64,000 nt of DNA from Bradyrhizobium ontarionense (GTDB lineage: Bacteria > Pseudomonadota > Alphaproteobacteria > Rhizobiales > Xanthobacteraceae), in NCBI RefSeq assembly GCF_021088345.1, contig NZ_CP088156.1, positions 5,456,001 through 5,520,000 on the forward strand. Direction: 5' to 3'. Under the pieces are notes generated by a model that saw nothing but the letters and a program-made list of their open reading frames with translations, ran no database searches and had not been told where the DNA came from. The first letter of the stretch is position 1; every line of letters starts with the position of its first letter. Below are positions 39,980 to 49,911 of this stretch, piece after piece. The position numbers and the translations under genes were made by a program.

Positions 39980-40732
39980 ATGGACGTGATCGATCTGCGC
40001 AACTTCTATTCGGGTCGCCTGGGGATCGTCGCGCGGCTGCTGATCAACCGCGGCATCCGCGCACGCTGGCCGCGCGCGACCGGGCAGCGCGTGCTCGGGA
40101 TCGGCTATCCCACACCCTATCTCGGCTTGTTTCGTGAGGATTCGGAGCGCTGCATCGCCTTCATGCCGGCCGCGCAGGGGGTGCTGAAATGGCCGACGGC
40201 GCGGCCGACGCTGGCCTCGCTGGTGGACGAATTCTCGCTGCCGCTGCCGGATTCGGCGGTCGACCGGATCCTGATCGTCCATGCCCTCGAGATGTCCGAC
40301 GATCCGGCCGGACTGCTGCGGGAAGTCTGGCGGGTGCTGGCGCCGGCGGGACGCGTGATCATCGTGATTCCGAACCGCCGCGGCGTTTGGACGCGGACCG
40401 ACAATACACCGTTCGGTCACGGCCGGCCCTATTCGCGCTCGCAGATTACGCAATTGCTGCGGCAGACTTGGTTCACGCCGACCGCCTGGGGCGAGGCGCT
40501 GTTCATGCCGCCGGTCGGCGGCTGGTTTCTGAAATCGGCGATGGCTTGGGAGCGGGTCGGCGCGGCGCTGTCGTTGCCGTTCGCAGGCGTTCACATCGTC
40601 GAGGCCACCAAGCAGGTCTACCGCGTGATCCCCGCGCGCCGCGAGCGCATCAGGCTGATCCCGCGGCTGGAACCGGTGCTGGCGCCGTCTCCGTCCAGCA
40701 CGGGGGCCAGTCGGGCACCGCACGAGGGATGA
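39980..40732 (+). CDS. SAM-dependent methyltransferase-like protein
   Basis: A protein of 250 residues. The middle part reads DSAVDRILIVHALEMSDDPAGLLREVWRVLAPAGRVIIVIPNRRG, the pattern of a class I methyltransferase (motifs II-III). Motif I is weak: RVLGIGYPTPYLG has one short Gly-rich turn where DxGxGxG is usual. The C-terminal part (KSAMAWERVGAALSLPFAGVHIVEATKQVYR) is conserved in alphaproteobacterial homologues as I recall. The substrate is unknown, and SAM binding is not certain because of motif I. Confidence 0.8.
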   Translation: MDVIDLRNFYSGRLGIVARLLINRGIRARWPRATGQRVLGIGYPTPYLGLFREDSERCIAFMPAAQGVLKWPTARPTLASLVDEFSLPLPDSAVDRILIVHALEMSDDPAGLLREVWRVLAPAGRVIIVIPNRRGVWTRTDNTPFGHGRPYSRSQITQLLRQTWFTPTAWGEALFMPPVGGWFLKSAMAWERVGAALSLPFAGVHIVEATKQVYRVIPARRERIRLIPRLEPVLAPSPSSTGASRAPHEG

Positions 40733-40810
40733 GGCGGGCCTCTGATTCGCTCGAAGAAAAAGCGGGCGAGCTCGACGCCCACCCGCTTCGCCTTCAAACC
40801 ATGAGGTCAG

Positions 40811-41653
40811 CTATTCGCCGGGATTGAGGTCCTCGCTGGGTGCCGGCGCGGCCGCGGCTTCCGAACGTGGACCATTCGGGCGCCGGCGGCGGCGCGGATA
40901 GCGTTCGCCACCGCCCTCGAACGCAGCTGGCACACTGGCGATCTGCGGCTGCGGACCCGTGATGAAGGACGGCAGACGATCGACGCCGCTATCCGCGATC
41001 ACAGGCTGCGGTTGCGGTTGCGGCTGATATTGGGGCTGCGGACGCTCGCGATGCTCACGTGGTTCACGCGGCTCGCGCTGCTCACGGGGCTCCCGCTGCT
41101 CACGGGGCTCCCGATGCTCACGGGGCTCGCGCTGCTCACGGGGCTCACGATGCTCGCGGGGCTCACGTGGCTGCTGATCGCGCTGAAACGGCTGATTGTC
41201 GCCACGCTCACGCTGCCCACCACCTTCGCGGTCGCGCATGAAAGGCTGAGGCTGAGGCGGCTGCTGGGCGGGGACGAAGCCAGGCTCCTGGCCGAAATTC
41301 GAGAAGCTTTCGCCGTCGTCCTCGAGGTCGTCGACCGTGAGATCGTCGGTGTTGCGCGGCTGCGGCTGGTTCTGGCGGAACTGCTCCTGGGCGGCGGCAA
41401 TCAGGCGAAAATAGTGCTCGGCGTGCTGGTAGTAGTTCTCGGCGGCAACGGGGTCGCCCGAGGAGCGCGCGTCGCGGGCGAGTTGGACATATTTCTCGGC
41501 CACATGAGAGGCGGTGCCGCGGATCTTGATGTCCGGTCCGTTGGACTCGAACACCCTGGTCAGCGGGTTCTGGCCGCGCCGGTTATTATTATTATTGTTA
41601 TTGCCGCCGCTATTCCGGTTGCGCATCCGCTTGTTGTTCTGACCGTTTCTCAT
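40811..41653 (-). CDS. DUF4167 protein with low-complexity repeats
   Basis: A protein of 280 residues. The N-terminal DUF4167 domain holds a run of Asn (NNNNNNN), then NPLTRVFESNGPDIKIRGTASHVAEKYVQLARDA and AENYYQHAEHYFRLI. The middle has Gln/Pro-rich sequence and about seven copies of a six-residue unit (REPREH or REPREQ) between about 160 and 200. The end is basic (RRRRRPNGPRSE). The family is common in Rhizobiales and has no known function; the basic, Asn/Arg-rich make-up suggests RNA or DNA binding, which is inference. It is the next gene after prmC on the same strand, but 510 bases lie between. Confidence 0.88.
   Translation of the reverse strand: MRNGQNNKRMRNRNSGGNNNNNNNRRGQNPLTRVFESNGPDIKIRGTASHVAEKYVQLARDARSSGDPVAAENYYQHAEHYFRLIAAAQEQFRQNQPQPRNTDDLTVDDLEDDGESFSNFGQEPGFVPAQQPPQPQPFMRDREGGGQRERGDNQPFQRDQQPREPREHREPREQREPREHREPREQREPREQREPREPREHRERPQPQYQPQPQPQPVIADSGVDRLPSFITGPQPQIASVPAAFEGGGERYPRRRRRPNGPRSEAAAAPAPSEDLNPGE
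41053..41172. repeat. In-gene tandem repeat of 18 bases
   Basis: Units like GCTCACGGGGCTCCCGCT repeat with small changes (plus-strand reading) and encode REPREH/REPREQ on the minus strand in DUF4167. All units keep the frame. Confidence 0.8.
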
Positions 41654-42163
41654 GTCCTGCCTTTATTCCAACCCTGCGTTAGGAGCACTGATTGTCATCG
41701 GAATACCGATACCGTATTGAAATACCTCCGCCTGGACCGGGCGTCTCGCGCGCGGTCCAAACGTTGCAATCCGACCCATGCCGATGTGATCGACAGCCGA
41801 TTCTCTCGACAAAAGCGCGTTCAACACGCGTTCCCCACCCACCAGCCCATCAAGGCCGGCGAACCACGTCATTCAGCCGGCCACGGCGACGTGCGCGCCA
41901 CGACAGACCCAGTTTGCTTTAGCGTAAGACCTCAAGTGCAAAGTCAGGCTTTCGTTCGCTTTGCAGTCGCGGGCAGCGCAGCCATCCGGCTCTCGCGCTC
42001 AACAGATCTGCGTTCTGGAACCAATCGCCCGGCGCGGCTCTCTGGCATCTGTCCGTGGCGGTCTTCCGTGAATACCGCTCAGCGGGGCCTGCACCGATGC
42101 TGTACGCGGAACGTAGTCGCTCCCGGACGATATTCCAAGACCTTTTTCTGTCTCTGCCAGCCT

Positions 42164-43051
42164 TTACTGGACCTTTTTTAGGGCCAGGACGGCCCTCGGG
42201 ATTCCGGCAAGATCGGCGCTTATCGCCGACGAATCGGTCGCCAGCCCGGCCTGTGTCATCAGCATTGCGACGTCACCGCTTTGGCCGAGCCCCACCTCCA
42301 CGATCAGCGCGCCGCCGGGCCGAAGCAGGCTCGCTGCCTGCGGGATCAGTGCGCGGTAGGCGTCGAGACCGTCACGGCCACCGTCCAGGGCGCGGAGTGG
42401 GTCATGGACGCGCACGTCGATCGCGAGACTATCAATCTCCGTCGACGCGATGTAGGGCGGGTTGGACACGATTAGGTCGAACGACGCCGACAGCGCGGTC
42501 GCATAGGAGCAGGCGACGAAGCTCGCACGATCGCCAAGCCCGAGGGCGCGCGCATTCTCTCCCGCCGTCCGGAGCGCAGCGATGCTGACGTCGGTGCCGA
42601 CGCCGAACGCCCGCGGCAATTCCGACAGAAGCGCGAGAAGGATTGCGCCGGAGCCGGTGCCGAGATCGGCGATCCGCAGGGGCCGCTTCAGGTCGCCGCC
42701 GACCGCCAGATGATCCAGCGCCAGCGCGACCACGGTCTCGGTGTCGGGGCGCGGCACCAGCGTGTCCGCCGACAGCCGCAGCGGCAGGCCCCAGAACTCT
42801 TTCAGGCCGAGAATGCGTGCGACCGGCTCACCCGCGAGCCGGCGCTCGGCCAGCGTCTCCAGATGCTGCGCTTCTTCAGGAGAGAGCGCGCGGCTGCCAT
42901 GCGTGACGAGACCGGTCAGATCGAGCTGGAGCGCGTGGCCGACCAGCAGCCGTGCATCGAGCTCGGGCGAGTCAAGGGCCGCGGCGGCGAAGCGCGCCGC
43001 GAGCGCGCGGCGGGCTGAGTCGATGGTTGCCCCGGCGATGACCTCGCTCAT
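42164..43051 (-). CDS. prmC: Peptide chain release factor N5-glutamine methyltransferase PrmC
   Basis: A protein of 295 residues. IADLGTGSGAILLALLSEL is the SAM motif and DLIVSNPPYIAS holds the NPPY motif that binds the target glutamine. The N-terminal helical bundle (about 1-90) is typical of PrmC. It methylates the Gln of the GGQ motif in release factors. prfA, its substrate gene, lies 193 bases upstream on the same strand. The ATG at 43051 has GGGG eight bases before it; a GTG at 43069 would add six residues. Confidence 0.95.
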   Translation of the reverse strand: MSEVIAGATIDSARRALAARFAAAALDSPELDARLLVGHALQLDLTGLVTHGSRALSPEEAQHLETLAERRLAGEPVARILGLKEFWGLPLRLSADTLVPRPDTETVVALALDHLAVGGDLKRPLRIADLGTGSGAILLALLSELPRAFGVGTDVSIAALRTAGENARALGLGDRASFVACSYATALSASFDLIVSNPPYIASTEIDSLAIDVRVHDPLRALDGGRDGLDAYRALIPQAASLLRPGGALIVEVGLGQSGDVAMLMTQAGLATDSSAISADLAGIPRAVLALKKVQ

Positions 43052-43071
43052 CGCCAACGCCCCATCCACGC

Positions 43072-43191
43072 GTCATCTCCGCGAAAGCGGGGATCCTTAC
43101 GCCGCGACGTCGCGACGAGGGCGGTCGGAGTTGCCGTCTGAGAATACCACGAACGGCTGTGGTTATGGGTCCCGGCGTTTGCCGGGACGAG
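43072..43191. repeat. Palindromic repeat, family G-like, in the prfA-prmC gap
   Basis: One end is GTCATCTCCGCGAAAGCGGGG and the other GTGGTTATGGGTCCCGGCG followed by TTTGCCGGGACGAG. The second end matches the right end of the GIY-YIG-associated repeats at 50293-50331. Confidence 0.65.
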
Positions 43192-43244
43192 ATTGCCCAC
43201 GTTGAGGCAGTGTCGCATCGCAGCGCACACTGCGTGCGCCTTGC

Positions 43245-44330
43245 TCACGCCGCCGCGCCTTGGGCGGCGAGCTGGGCCGCCTGATGTTCGGTCGTCAACG
43301 CGTCGATCAGCTCGCCCAGCGCCTCGCCGGCAATCACCTGCGGCAGTTTGTAGAGGGTGAGATTGATGCGGTGGTCGGTGACGCGCCCTTGCGGGAAATT
43401 GTAGGTGCGGATGCGCTCCGAGCGGTCGCCGGAGCCGACCTTCTCCTTGCGCTCGGCCGAGCGTGCGGCGTCCAGCTTCTGCTGCTCGGCGTCGTAGATG
43501 CGCGAGCGCAGGATGTTCATGGCCGAGGCGCGGTTCTTATGCTGTGAGCGGCTGTCCTGCATCATCACGACGATGCCGGTCGGGATGTGGGTGATGCGGA
43601 TCGCCGATTCGGTCTTGTTGACGTGCTGGCCGCCGGCGCCTTGCGCGCGCATCGTCTCGATGCGCAGGTCGTCGTCCTTGATGTCGACGTCGACGTCCTC
43701 GACCTCGGGCAGCACGGCGACGGTCGCGGCCGACGTATGGATGCGCCCCTGCGTCTCGGTATCGGGCACCCGCTGCACACGATGCACGCCGGATTCGAAT
43801 TTGAGCTTGGCGAAGGCGCCGCGGCCCTGCACCTCGGCGATGATCTCCTTGTAGCCGCCCACGGTACCCTCGGAGGCCGAGATCACCTCGACCTTCCAGC
43901 CCTGCAGGGCGGCGAAGCGCTCGTACATGCGGAACAGGTCGCCCGCGAACAAAGAGGCCTCGTCGCCGCCGGTGCCGGCGCGGATTTCGAGCACGACGTT
44001 GCGATCGTCCATCGCATCCTTGGGCAGCAGCGCGACGCGAATCTGCTGCTCCAGCCCCGCGCGGCGCTCGATCAGCGTGTCGCGCTCGGCCTCCGCCATG
44101 CTGCGCATCTCGGCATCGCTGGCTGCGTCGGCGATCAGCGCCTCGGTGTCGGCAAGCTCCTTCACGCCGGCGCGATAGGCCTTGACGGCCTCGATCAGCG
44201 GATTGAGCTCGGCGAGCTCGCGGGTGATCTGCACGTAGCGGTCGGAATTGACCTGGCCGAGCAGCTCCGCCTCCAGCGAGGCGTGGTGCGCGAGCAGAAC
44301 ATCCAGTTTGGCTTCGGGAAGCGACGACAT
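43245..44330 (-). CDS. prfA: Peptide chain release factor 1
   Basis: A protein of 361 residues, the usual length for RF1. The stop-codon-reading tripeptide region is [13 protein letters not shown] (PxT, about 187-189), and [15 protein letters not shown] (about 228) holds the GGQ motif that triggers peptide release. It reads UAA and UAG. It is followed by prmC, which modifies the GGQ Gln. ptsP ends 61 bases upstream on the same strand, so lysC-ptsP-prfA-prmC may share transcripts. Confidence 0.97.
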   Translation of the reverse strand: MSSLPEAKLDVLLAHHASLEAELLGQVNSDRYVQITRELAELNPLIEAVKAYRAGVKELADTEALIADAASDAEMRSMAEAERDTLIERRAGLEQQIRVALLPKDAMDDRNVVLEIRAGTGGDEASLFAGDLFRMYERFAALQGWKVEVISASEGTVGGYKEIIAEVQGRGAFAKLKFESGVHRVQRVPDTETQGRIHTSAATVAVLPEVEDVDVDIKDDDLRIETMRAQGAGGQHVNKTESAIRITHIPTGIVVMMQDSRSQHKNRASAMNILRSRIYDAEQQKLDAARSAERKEKVGSGDRSERIRTYNFPQGRVTDHRINLTLYKLPQVIAGEALGELIDALTTEHQAAQLAAQGAAA

Positions 44331-44391
44331 TCTTGCAATCTGATCTAATGGCGAACGGTAGGGACGGGAGAGGCGTGACGCAGCCGGCCCG

Positions 44392-46659
44392 CTACAGCGC
44401 GAGGCCTTCGCTCTCGGCGAATTCGGTCAGCTTCTGCCGCATCGAGAAACTGCCGGCCGGCGCGGCCAGCCATTCAGCCATCTTCGTCTCTGCCTTTGCG
44501 GCGTCGAGCTCGAGGATCATGGCCTTCACCGGGCCATGCGCCGTGGCCGACAGCGACAGCGAGCGGTAGCCGAGCGCGATCAGGGCCAGTGCGCCGATCG
44601 GCTTCGAGGCCATCTCGCCGCACAGTGACACCGATTTCTTGGCCGCCTTGGCCTTGCTCACGATGTCGCGCAGCGCGCGCATGATGGGCGATGACAACGT
44701 ATCGAAGCGCTCGGACACTTTGGCGTTGCCGCGATCGACCGCGAACAGGAACTGGAACAGGTCGTTTGATCCGACCGAGATGAAGTCGACCTTCGAAAGC
44801 AGCTCGTCGAGCTGATAGAGCAGCGCGGGGACTTCCAGCATGGTGCCGACGTCGACCCGCGCCGGCAGCGTGTGGCCGTGCTGGCGCAAGTAGGTCAGCT
44901 CGCGCTCGACGATGGCCTTCGCGGTGTCGAACTCGGCGACTTCCGAGATCATCGGGAACATGATGCGCAGCGAGCGGCCGCCGCCGGCGCGCAACAGCGC
45001 CCGGATCTGGCCGCGCAGCAGACCCGGACGGTCGAGGCCGAGCCGGATCGCGCGCCAGCCCAGCGCCGGGTTCTCCTCGATCACGGTCTCCATGTAGGGC
45101 AGGGCCTTGTCGCCGCCGATGTCGAGCGTGCGGAAGGTGACGGGCCTGTTGCCGGCGGCGTCGAGCACGGTGCGATACAGCGCGAGCTGGTCGCTCGAGC
45201 GTGGCAGGCTCGCCGAGACCATGAACTGCAGCTCGGTGCGGAACAGGCCGATGCCGGCGCTGCCGGTGTCCTCGATATGCGGCAGGTCGATCACCAGACC
45301 GGCATTGATCATCAGCTCGATCGGCTGGCCGTCCTTGGTGACGCAGGCCTTGTTGCGCAACTCGCCATATTGCGCCTGGCGGCGGGCGCGGAAGCGGACC
45401 CGCTCGGCATAGGCGGATTCGATCTCCGTCGACGGTCGCACATAGATCGAGCCCGAGGTGCCGTCGACGATGATGGCGTCGCCGGGATCGGCGATGCCCG
45501 GCGCGTTCGGCACCTCACCGACCGCGGGGATGCCGAGCGCGCGCGCCACGATCGCCACGTGCGAGTTGGCCGTGCCTTCCTCGAGCACGAGCCCGCGCAG
45601 CCGCTTGCGGTCATAGTCGAGCAGCGCCGCCGGACCCATCGCGCGCGCGATCAGGATCGCATTGTCGGGCATGTGCTCACGGCTCGGCGCGTGGTCCTGG
45701 CCGACCAGCTGGCGCAGCAGCCGGTAGCCGAGATCCTCGAGGTCATGCAGCCGCTCGCGCAAATAGGGGTCGGTCGAGCGCAGCATGCGGGCGCGGGTGT
45801 CGGACTGCACGCGCTCGACGGCGGCCTCCGCAGTGAGGCCCGTCGCCACCGCCTCGTGCAGCTTGTGCGACCAGCCCTGGTCGTTGGCGAACATGCGGTA
45901 GGCTTCGAGCACGTCGCGGTGTTCGCCGCCGTCGGCGACGTCGCCGCGCTCCAGCATGCGGTCGAGGTCGGCGCGCAGCTTGACCAGCGCGGCGTCGAGC
46001 CGCTTGATTTCCTTCGGCAGGTCCTCGGCGATGTAGTTGTTGATGACAACGCGCGGCTCATGGAGCACGACGTGGCCGAGCGCGATGCCGTCGGACAGTA
46101 CCGTCCCGGTCTTGTGGATCGAGTGCCGCGCGGCCGGCTCGGCGCCTGGCTGGGCCAGCGCCGCGAGCTCGCCGGAGGCGATCATCTCGGCGAGGACCAT
46201 CGCCGTGGTCTGCAGCGCCTCGACCTCTTCCTCGACATAGGTGCGCTTGGCGCGGTTCTGCACCACCAGCACGCCGAGCGTGTTGCCGGCGCGCAGGATC
46301 GGCACGCCGAGGAAGGAGTGGTAGATCTCTTCACCCGTTTCAGGGCGATACGAGAAGGCAGGGTGGCTTTGCGCGTCGCTCAGGTTGAGCGGGGTCGCCT
46401 CGCTGGCGACGAGACCGACGAGGCCCTCATGCGCGCTCAGCACGGTCATGTGCACGGCGTCGCGGTTCAGACCTTCGGTGGCGTAGAGCTCAAGCGTGTT
46501 GTCGACGCGCAGCACATAGACCGAGCAGACCTCTGCGACCATGTTGGCCGCGATCAGCACCACGATCTTGTCGAGCCGCTCCTGTGCCGAGACCTGCTCC
46601 GCCATGGTCTCGCGAAGCCGTCTGAGCAGGACGCGGGGGCCTCCCGACGTGCTTCGCAT
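44392..46659 (-). CDS. ptsP: PTS enzyme I(Ntr), PtsP
   Basis: A protein of 755 residues. An N-terminal GAF domain (about 20-165) is followed by the enzyme I phosphotransfer domain with the phosphorylated His in [21 protein letters not shown] (about 363) and the PEP-binding barrel ([40 protein letters not shown] and SLCGEMAS). It starts the nitrogen PTS relay by moving phosphate from PEP to NPr. The GAF domain may sense glutamine. I chose the ATG at 46659 with GGGGGA nine bases upstream. lysC is upstream on the same strand; the product is reported to bind aspartokinase in B. japonicum. Confidence 0.96.
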   Translation of the reverse strand: MRSTSGGPRVLLRRLRETMAEQVSAQERLDKIVVLIAANMVAEVCSVYVLRVDNTLELYATEGLNRDAVHMTVLSAHEGLVGLVASEATPLNLSDAQSHPAFSYRPETGEEIYHSFLGVPILRAGNTLGVLVVQNRAKRTYVEEEVEALQTTAMVLAEMIASGELAALAQPGAEPAARHSIHKTGTVLSDGIALGHVVLHEPRVVINNYIAEDLPKEIKRLDAALVKLRADLDRMLERGDVADGGEHRDVLEAYRMFANDQGWSHKLHEAVATGLTAEAAVERVQSDTRARMLRSTDPYLRERLHDLEDLGYRLLRQLVGQDHAPSREHMPDNAILIARAMGPAALLDYDRKRLRGLVLEEGTANSHVAIVARALGIPAVGEVPNAPGIADPGDAIIVDGTSGSIYVRPSTEIESAYAERVRFRARRQAQYGELRNKACVTKDGQPIELMINAGLVIDLPHIEDTGSAGIGLFRTELQFMVSASLPRSSDQLALYRTVLDAAGNRPVTFRTLDIGGDKALPYMETVIEENPALGWRAIRLGLDRPGLLRGQIRALLRAGGGRSLRIMFPMISEVAEFDTAKAIVERELTYLRQHGHTLPARVDVGTMLEVPALLYQLDELLSKVDFISVGSNDLFQFLFAVDRGNAKVSERFDTLSSPIMRALRDIVSKAKAAKKSVSLCGEMASKPIGALALIALGYRSLSLSATAHGPVKAMILELDAAKAETKMAEWLAAPAGSFSMRQKLTEFAESEGLAL

Positions 46660-46738
46660 GTGGCACAATCCCCCTTCCTGGGCCAGCCCGGCGACAGCCG
46701 AGATCTGGCGCTAACCTCGCGACATCGAACAGCTTTCT

Positions 46739-46780
46739 TGATTCGGCACTATCGCACGCACAGAGTGCCGGTCCGAATCA
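46739..46780. promoter_or_regulatory. Inverted repeat in the ptsP leader
   Basis: TGATTCGGCACT at 46739-46750 faces AGTGCCG at 46764-46770 and CCGAATCA at 46773-46780. Together they make a 12-bp stem with a short bulge, 80-120 bases before the ptsP start. It could be an operator or a leader hairpin. Confidence 0.4.
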
Positions 46781-46840
46781 GAACAACCATCACTGGAGCA
46801 CAGTTCGCGGCAGCCATCCTGCGAGGCGTATAGCGAATTG

Positions 46841-46867
46841 AGGCTTGTTTTGCCAAGCAAAACGCCT
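46841..46867. other. Stem-loop between lysC and ptsP
   Basis: GTTTTGC-CAA-GCAAAAC (46847-46863) with outer AGGC/GCCT makes a compact hairpin in the 300-base gap between lysC and ptsP. No T-run follows on the minus strand, so a terminator role is doubtful. Besides this and the inverted repeat at 46739, I see nothing in the gap. Confidence 0.4.
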
Positions 46868-46959
46868 GCCACCGATGGCGGCGTCAACGGCTTTCGATGC
46901 CTCCGGACCACTTTCCGCTGTCACATAATGGGACATGTGTGGCCGAGGAGAAGGATTTT

Positions 46960-48216
46960 CTAGGCCTGGTCCAGCCCGTAGAGCGTATGCAGCGTGCGGA
47001 CCGCAAGCTCCGTATAGGCGGCGTCGATCAGGACAGAGAACTTGATCTCCGACGTTGTGATCGCGCGAATGTTGATGTTGCGCGCGGCCAGCGCAGCGAA
47101 GCCCTGGGCGGCCACCCCGGCATGGCTGCGCATGCCGGAGCCGATGACCGAGACCTTGGCAACATCGGTCGCGGTATCCAAGCGCTGGTAGCCGATCTTG
47201 TCCTTGGCAGCGGCGATCGTCTCGCGCGCCCGATTGTAGTCGGTGGCCGGCACGGTGAAGGTGAGATCGGTGGTCTTGCCGTCCTCGGAGACGTTCTGGA
47301 CGATCATGTCGACGTTGATGTTGGCATCCGCCAGCGGTCCGAAGATCGAGGCAGCGATCCCCGGTTTGTCCTCGATCTGGCGCACCGAGATCTGGGCCTC
47401 GTCCTTGGAGAAGGCGATACCGGTCACGACGTGATTTTCCATGATTTGTTCCTCGCTGCAGATCAGCGTCCCCGGCGGCTGGTTGGCGTACGGGTCGATA
47501 TCCTCGGGCTTGTCGAAGCTGGAGCGGACGAAGATCGGCATGTTGTGCACCATGCCCAGTTCCACCGACCGGACCTGCAGCACCTTGGCGCCCTGCGAGG
47601 CCAGCTCCAGCATGTCCTCGAACGCGATCTTGTCGAGGCGCGTGGCCTTCGGCACGACGCGCGGATCGGTCGTGTAGACACCGTCGACGTCGGTATAGAT
47701 ATCGCAGCGGTCGGCCTTGATGGCGGCCGCGATCGCCACCGCCGAGGTGTCGGAGCCGCCGCGGCCGAGCGTGGTGATTCGATTCGTGGCGGGGTTGATG
47801 CCCTGGAAGCCGGCGATGACGGCGACCTCCTTGCGCTCCTGGAAGCGATGGATCAGCTCGGCGCCGTCGATCTCGACGATTCGCGCCGAAGCATGCGCGT
47901 CGCTGGTCTTGATAGGTATCTGCCAGCCCTGCCAGGACCGCGCCTGGATTCCCATGCTCTGCAACACGATCGCAAGCAGGCCGGACGTGACCTGCTCGCC
48001 CGAAGCCACCACGGCGTCATATTCCCGCGCATCATGCATCGGCGACGCTTCGGTGCACCAGGCGACGAGCTCGTTGGTCTTGCCGGACATCGCGGAGACG
48101 ACCACGGCGACCTCGTGACCGGCATCGACCTCGCGCTTTACGTGGCGGGCGACATTGCGGATGCGATCGATGTTGGCGACGGATGTGCCGCCGAATTTCA
48201 GCACGAGGCGACCCAT
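46960..48216 (-). CDS. lysC: Aspartate kinase
   Basis: A protein of 418 residues. The kinase domain starts MGRLVLKFGGTSVANIDRI and has VVVSAMSGKTNELV and TTLGRGGSDTSAVAIAAAIKAD. Two ACT domains follow (about 265-340 and 345-418, VSVIGSGMRSHAGVAAQGFAAL), so it is probably inhibited by lysine and/or threonine. It phosphorylates aspartate, the first step to lysine, threonine and methionine. Start ATG at 48216. It is upstream of ptsP on the same strand. Confidence 0.97.
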   Translation of the reverse strand: MGRLVLKFGGTSVANIDRIRNVARHVKREVDAGHEVAVVVSAMSGKTNELVAWCTEASPMHDAREYDAVVASGEQVTSGLLAIVLQSMGIQARSWQGWQIPIKTSDAHASARIVEIDGAELIHRFQERKEVAVIAGFQGINPATNRITTLGRGGSDTSAVAIAAAIKADRCDIYTDVDGVYTTDPRVVPKATRLDKIAFEDMLELASQGAKVLQVRSVELGMVHNMPIFVRSSFDKPEDIDPYANQPPGTLICSEEQIMENHVVTGIAFSKDEAQISVRQIEDKPGIAASIFGPLADANINVDMIVQNVSEDGKTTDLTFTVPATDYNRARETIAAAKDKIGYQRLDTATDVAKVSVIGSGMRSHAGVAAQGFAALAARNINIRAITTSEIKFSVLIDAAYTELAVRTLHTLYGLDQA

Positions 48217-48361
48217 GACGACGCGCTCATTCCCATCAGGAGGATAAGTTGACCGGCATGCGCAAAACCGGAGGCGCGCCCGCCGAAACGCGCGTATACA
48301 TAGCGGCGCGGCCGGGGGCAAGCCGGTTCCTTGTGGTGAAGGGGTGGGGTAGAGGCGGAGT

Positions 48362-48829
48362 ATGGCGCGTTACATCGACGAGATCCTGCAACCCGGCGAG
48401 AAGGTGCTTTATTCGACCAATGCGCACTGGATGTTCTACCTGCCCGCCATCGGCGGCTGGATCGTTGCGTTCGCGCTCGTCGTTCTTTCGCGGATGACCG
48501 TCAACGACAACCTCACGATGCTGTGTCTGGCCACCGCTGCCGTCGTCGCCGTGGTCGCGCTGTATTGGACGGTCCGGGCCTGGTTCCACCGGCTGACCAC
48601 CGAGACCGACGTCACCAATCGCCGCGTCGTCCATAAAACCGGTTTCATCAAGCGCCGTACCTTCGAAATGGCCCTCGACAAGGTCGAAAGCGTCGACGTC
48701 AACCAGACCATCATGGGACGGCTTCTCAACTACGGCGACGTCACCATCTTGGGTGTGGGCGAAGGCAAGGAAACCATTGCGACCATCGCGGAGCCGCTGG
48801 CGTTTCGCAACGCTATCACGGCGCGCTAG
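48362..48829 (+). CDS. Small PH-domain (bPH2/DUF304-like) membrane protein
   Basis: A protein of 155 residues. MARYIDEILQPGEKVLYSTNAHW starts it, two membrane segments follow (about 27-45 and 51-72), and the C-terminal half (TTETDVTNRRVVHKTGFIKRRTFEMALDKVESVDVNQTIMGRLLNYGDVTILGVG) is the bacterial PH-like pattern of YdbS/YdbT-type proteins. The function is unknown; membrane association is clear. It is divergent from lysC (145 bases) and runs into ubiG after 42 bases. Confidence 0.87.
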   Translation: MARYIDEILQPGEKVLYSTNAHWMFYLPAIGGWIVAFALVVLSRMTVNDNLTMLCLATAAVVAVVALYWTVRAWFHRLTTETDVTNRRVVHKTGFIKRRTFEMALDKVESVDVNQTIMGRLLNYGDVTILGVGEGKETIATIAEPLAFRNAITAR

Positions 48830-48871
48830 CCGATCACGGTGCGTCAGGTCAGATCATTTGAGTATTCAGCG

Positions 48872-49642
48872 ATGACAATGCCTCAGGATTCCCGCAGCAC
48901 CCCTGTTTCTCCAGGATCGACCGTCGATCCGGCCGAGATCGCGAAGTTCTCGAAGCTGTCCGAGACTTGGTGGGACCCCAAGGGCAAGATGGCGCCCCTG
49001 CACAAAATCAACCCGCTGCGCCTGGCTTATATCCGCGACGCCGCTTGCCGGAAGTTCGAGCGCAACGCCAAGAGCCTGAACTGCCTGTCGGGATTGCGGA
49101 TGCTCGATATCGGCTGTGGCGCAGGGCTGCTGTGCGAGCCGTTCACGCGGCTGGGTGCCCAGGTGGTCGGCGTCGATCCGTCGGCGAGCAACATCGCCGC
49201 GGCCAGGCTGCACGCCGAAAAAGGTCATCTGTCGATCGACTACCGCTGTACCACGGTCGAGGAGATGGACCTGCGCGAACGCTTCGATATCGTGCTCGCG
49301 ATGGAGGTCGTCGAGCACGTCACTGACGTCAGCGCCTTTCTCGGCCGCTGCGCGGCGCTGCTGAAGCCCGGCGGATTGATGGTGGTGTCGACCCTGAACC
49401 GGAACTGGAAGAGCTTTGCGCTGGCCATCGTCGGCGCGGAATATGTGCTGCGCTGGCTGCCGCGCGGGACCCACCAGTGGAACAAGTTCGTCACGCCGGA
49501 CGAGCTCACCAAATGTCTGCTCGACAATCGTCTCGTCATCACGGAGCAGAGCGGCGTCGTCTACAGCCCGTTCGCCGATCGCTGGAGCCTGTCGCCCGAC
49601 ATGGACGTGAACTACATGATGGTCGCCGAGCAGATGGTGTAG
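48872..49642 (+). CDS. ubiG: Bifunctional ubiquinone biosynthesis O-methyltransferase UbiG
   Basis: A protein of 256 residues. EIAKFSKLSETWWDPKGKMAPLHKINPLRLAYI is the UbiG mark. The SAM motif is MLDIGCGAGLLCEPFTRLGA, followed by IVLAMEVVEHV and LKPGGLMVVSTLNRNWKSFALAI. It does both O-methylations in ubiquinone synthesis. Two ATGs, 48872 and 48878, are possible. The gene follows the PH-domain gene and may be read from the same promoter. Confidence 0.95.
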   Translation: MTMPQDSRSTPVSPGSTVDPAEIAKFSKLSETWWDPKGKMAPLHKINPLRLAYIRDAACRKFERNAKSLNCLSGLRMLDIGCGAGLLCEPFTRLGAQVVGVDPSASNIAAARLHAEKGHLSIDYRCTTVEEMDLRERFDIVLAMEVVEHVTDVSAFLGRCAALLKPGGLMVVSTLNRNWKSFALAIVGAEYVLRWLPRGTHQWNKFVTPDELTKCLLDNRLVITEQSGVVYSPFADRWSLSPDMDVNYMMVAEQMV

Positions 49643-49689
49643 CGAGGCCTCGCTTTTCGCTTCGGCCCGGATGTCGCTCCAAAAATGGT

Positions 49690-49842
49690 GTCGTCCCTGC
49701 GAACGCAGGGACCCATAACCACGGGCAGATGTGTTTTGCCCGACAAGTCCAACGTAAAGCCTGCCTCATGACAGATCACGCGGTATGGGTCCCGGGTCTG
49801 CGCCCGCTGACGCGTCGCGTCATCGGGCTTGCCCGGGACGAC
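49690..49842. repeat. Gene-less family G repeat (GTCGTCCC...GGGACGAC), copy 1
   Basis: The left hairpin GTCCCTGCGAACGCAGGGAC and CCATAACCAC are the same as in the GIY-YIG unit 49912-50331. The right end reads ATCACGCGGTATGGGTCCC and closes GGGACGAC. The middle is about 50 bases without a gene. The gap 49643-49967 holds this repeat and the left end of the next unit. Confidence 0.8.
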
Positions 49843-49911
49843 AGCTTTGCTCTCCTCGCCAGCTCCACCCTCTGGTGTCGTCGGTCAAGCCCGCTAAGCT
49901 GCCTAACAAAT

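Noticed and set aside
41053..41172. CRISPR-like tandem repeat
   Set aside because: Units are 18 bases without spacers, inside a protein gene and in frame; there are no cas genes.
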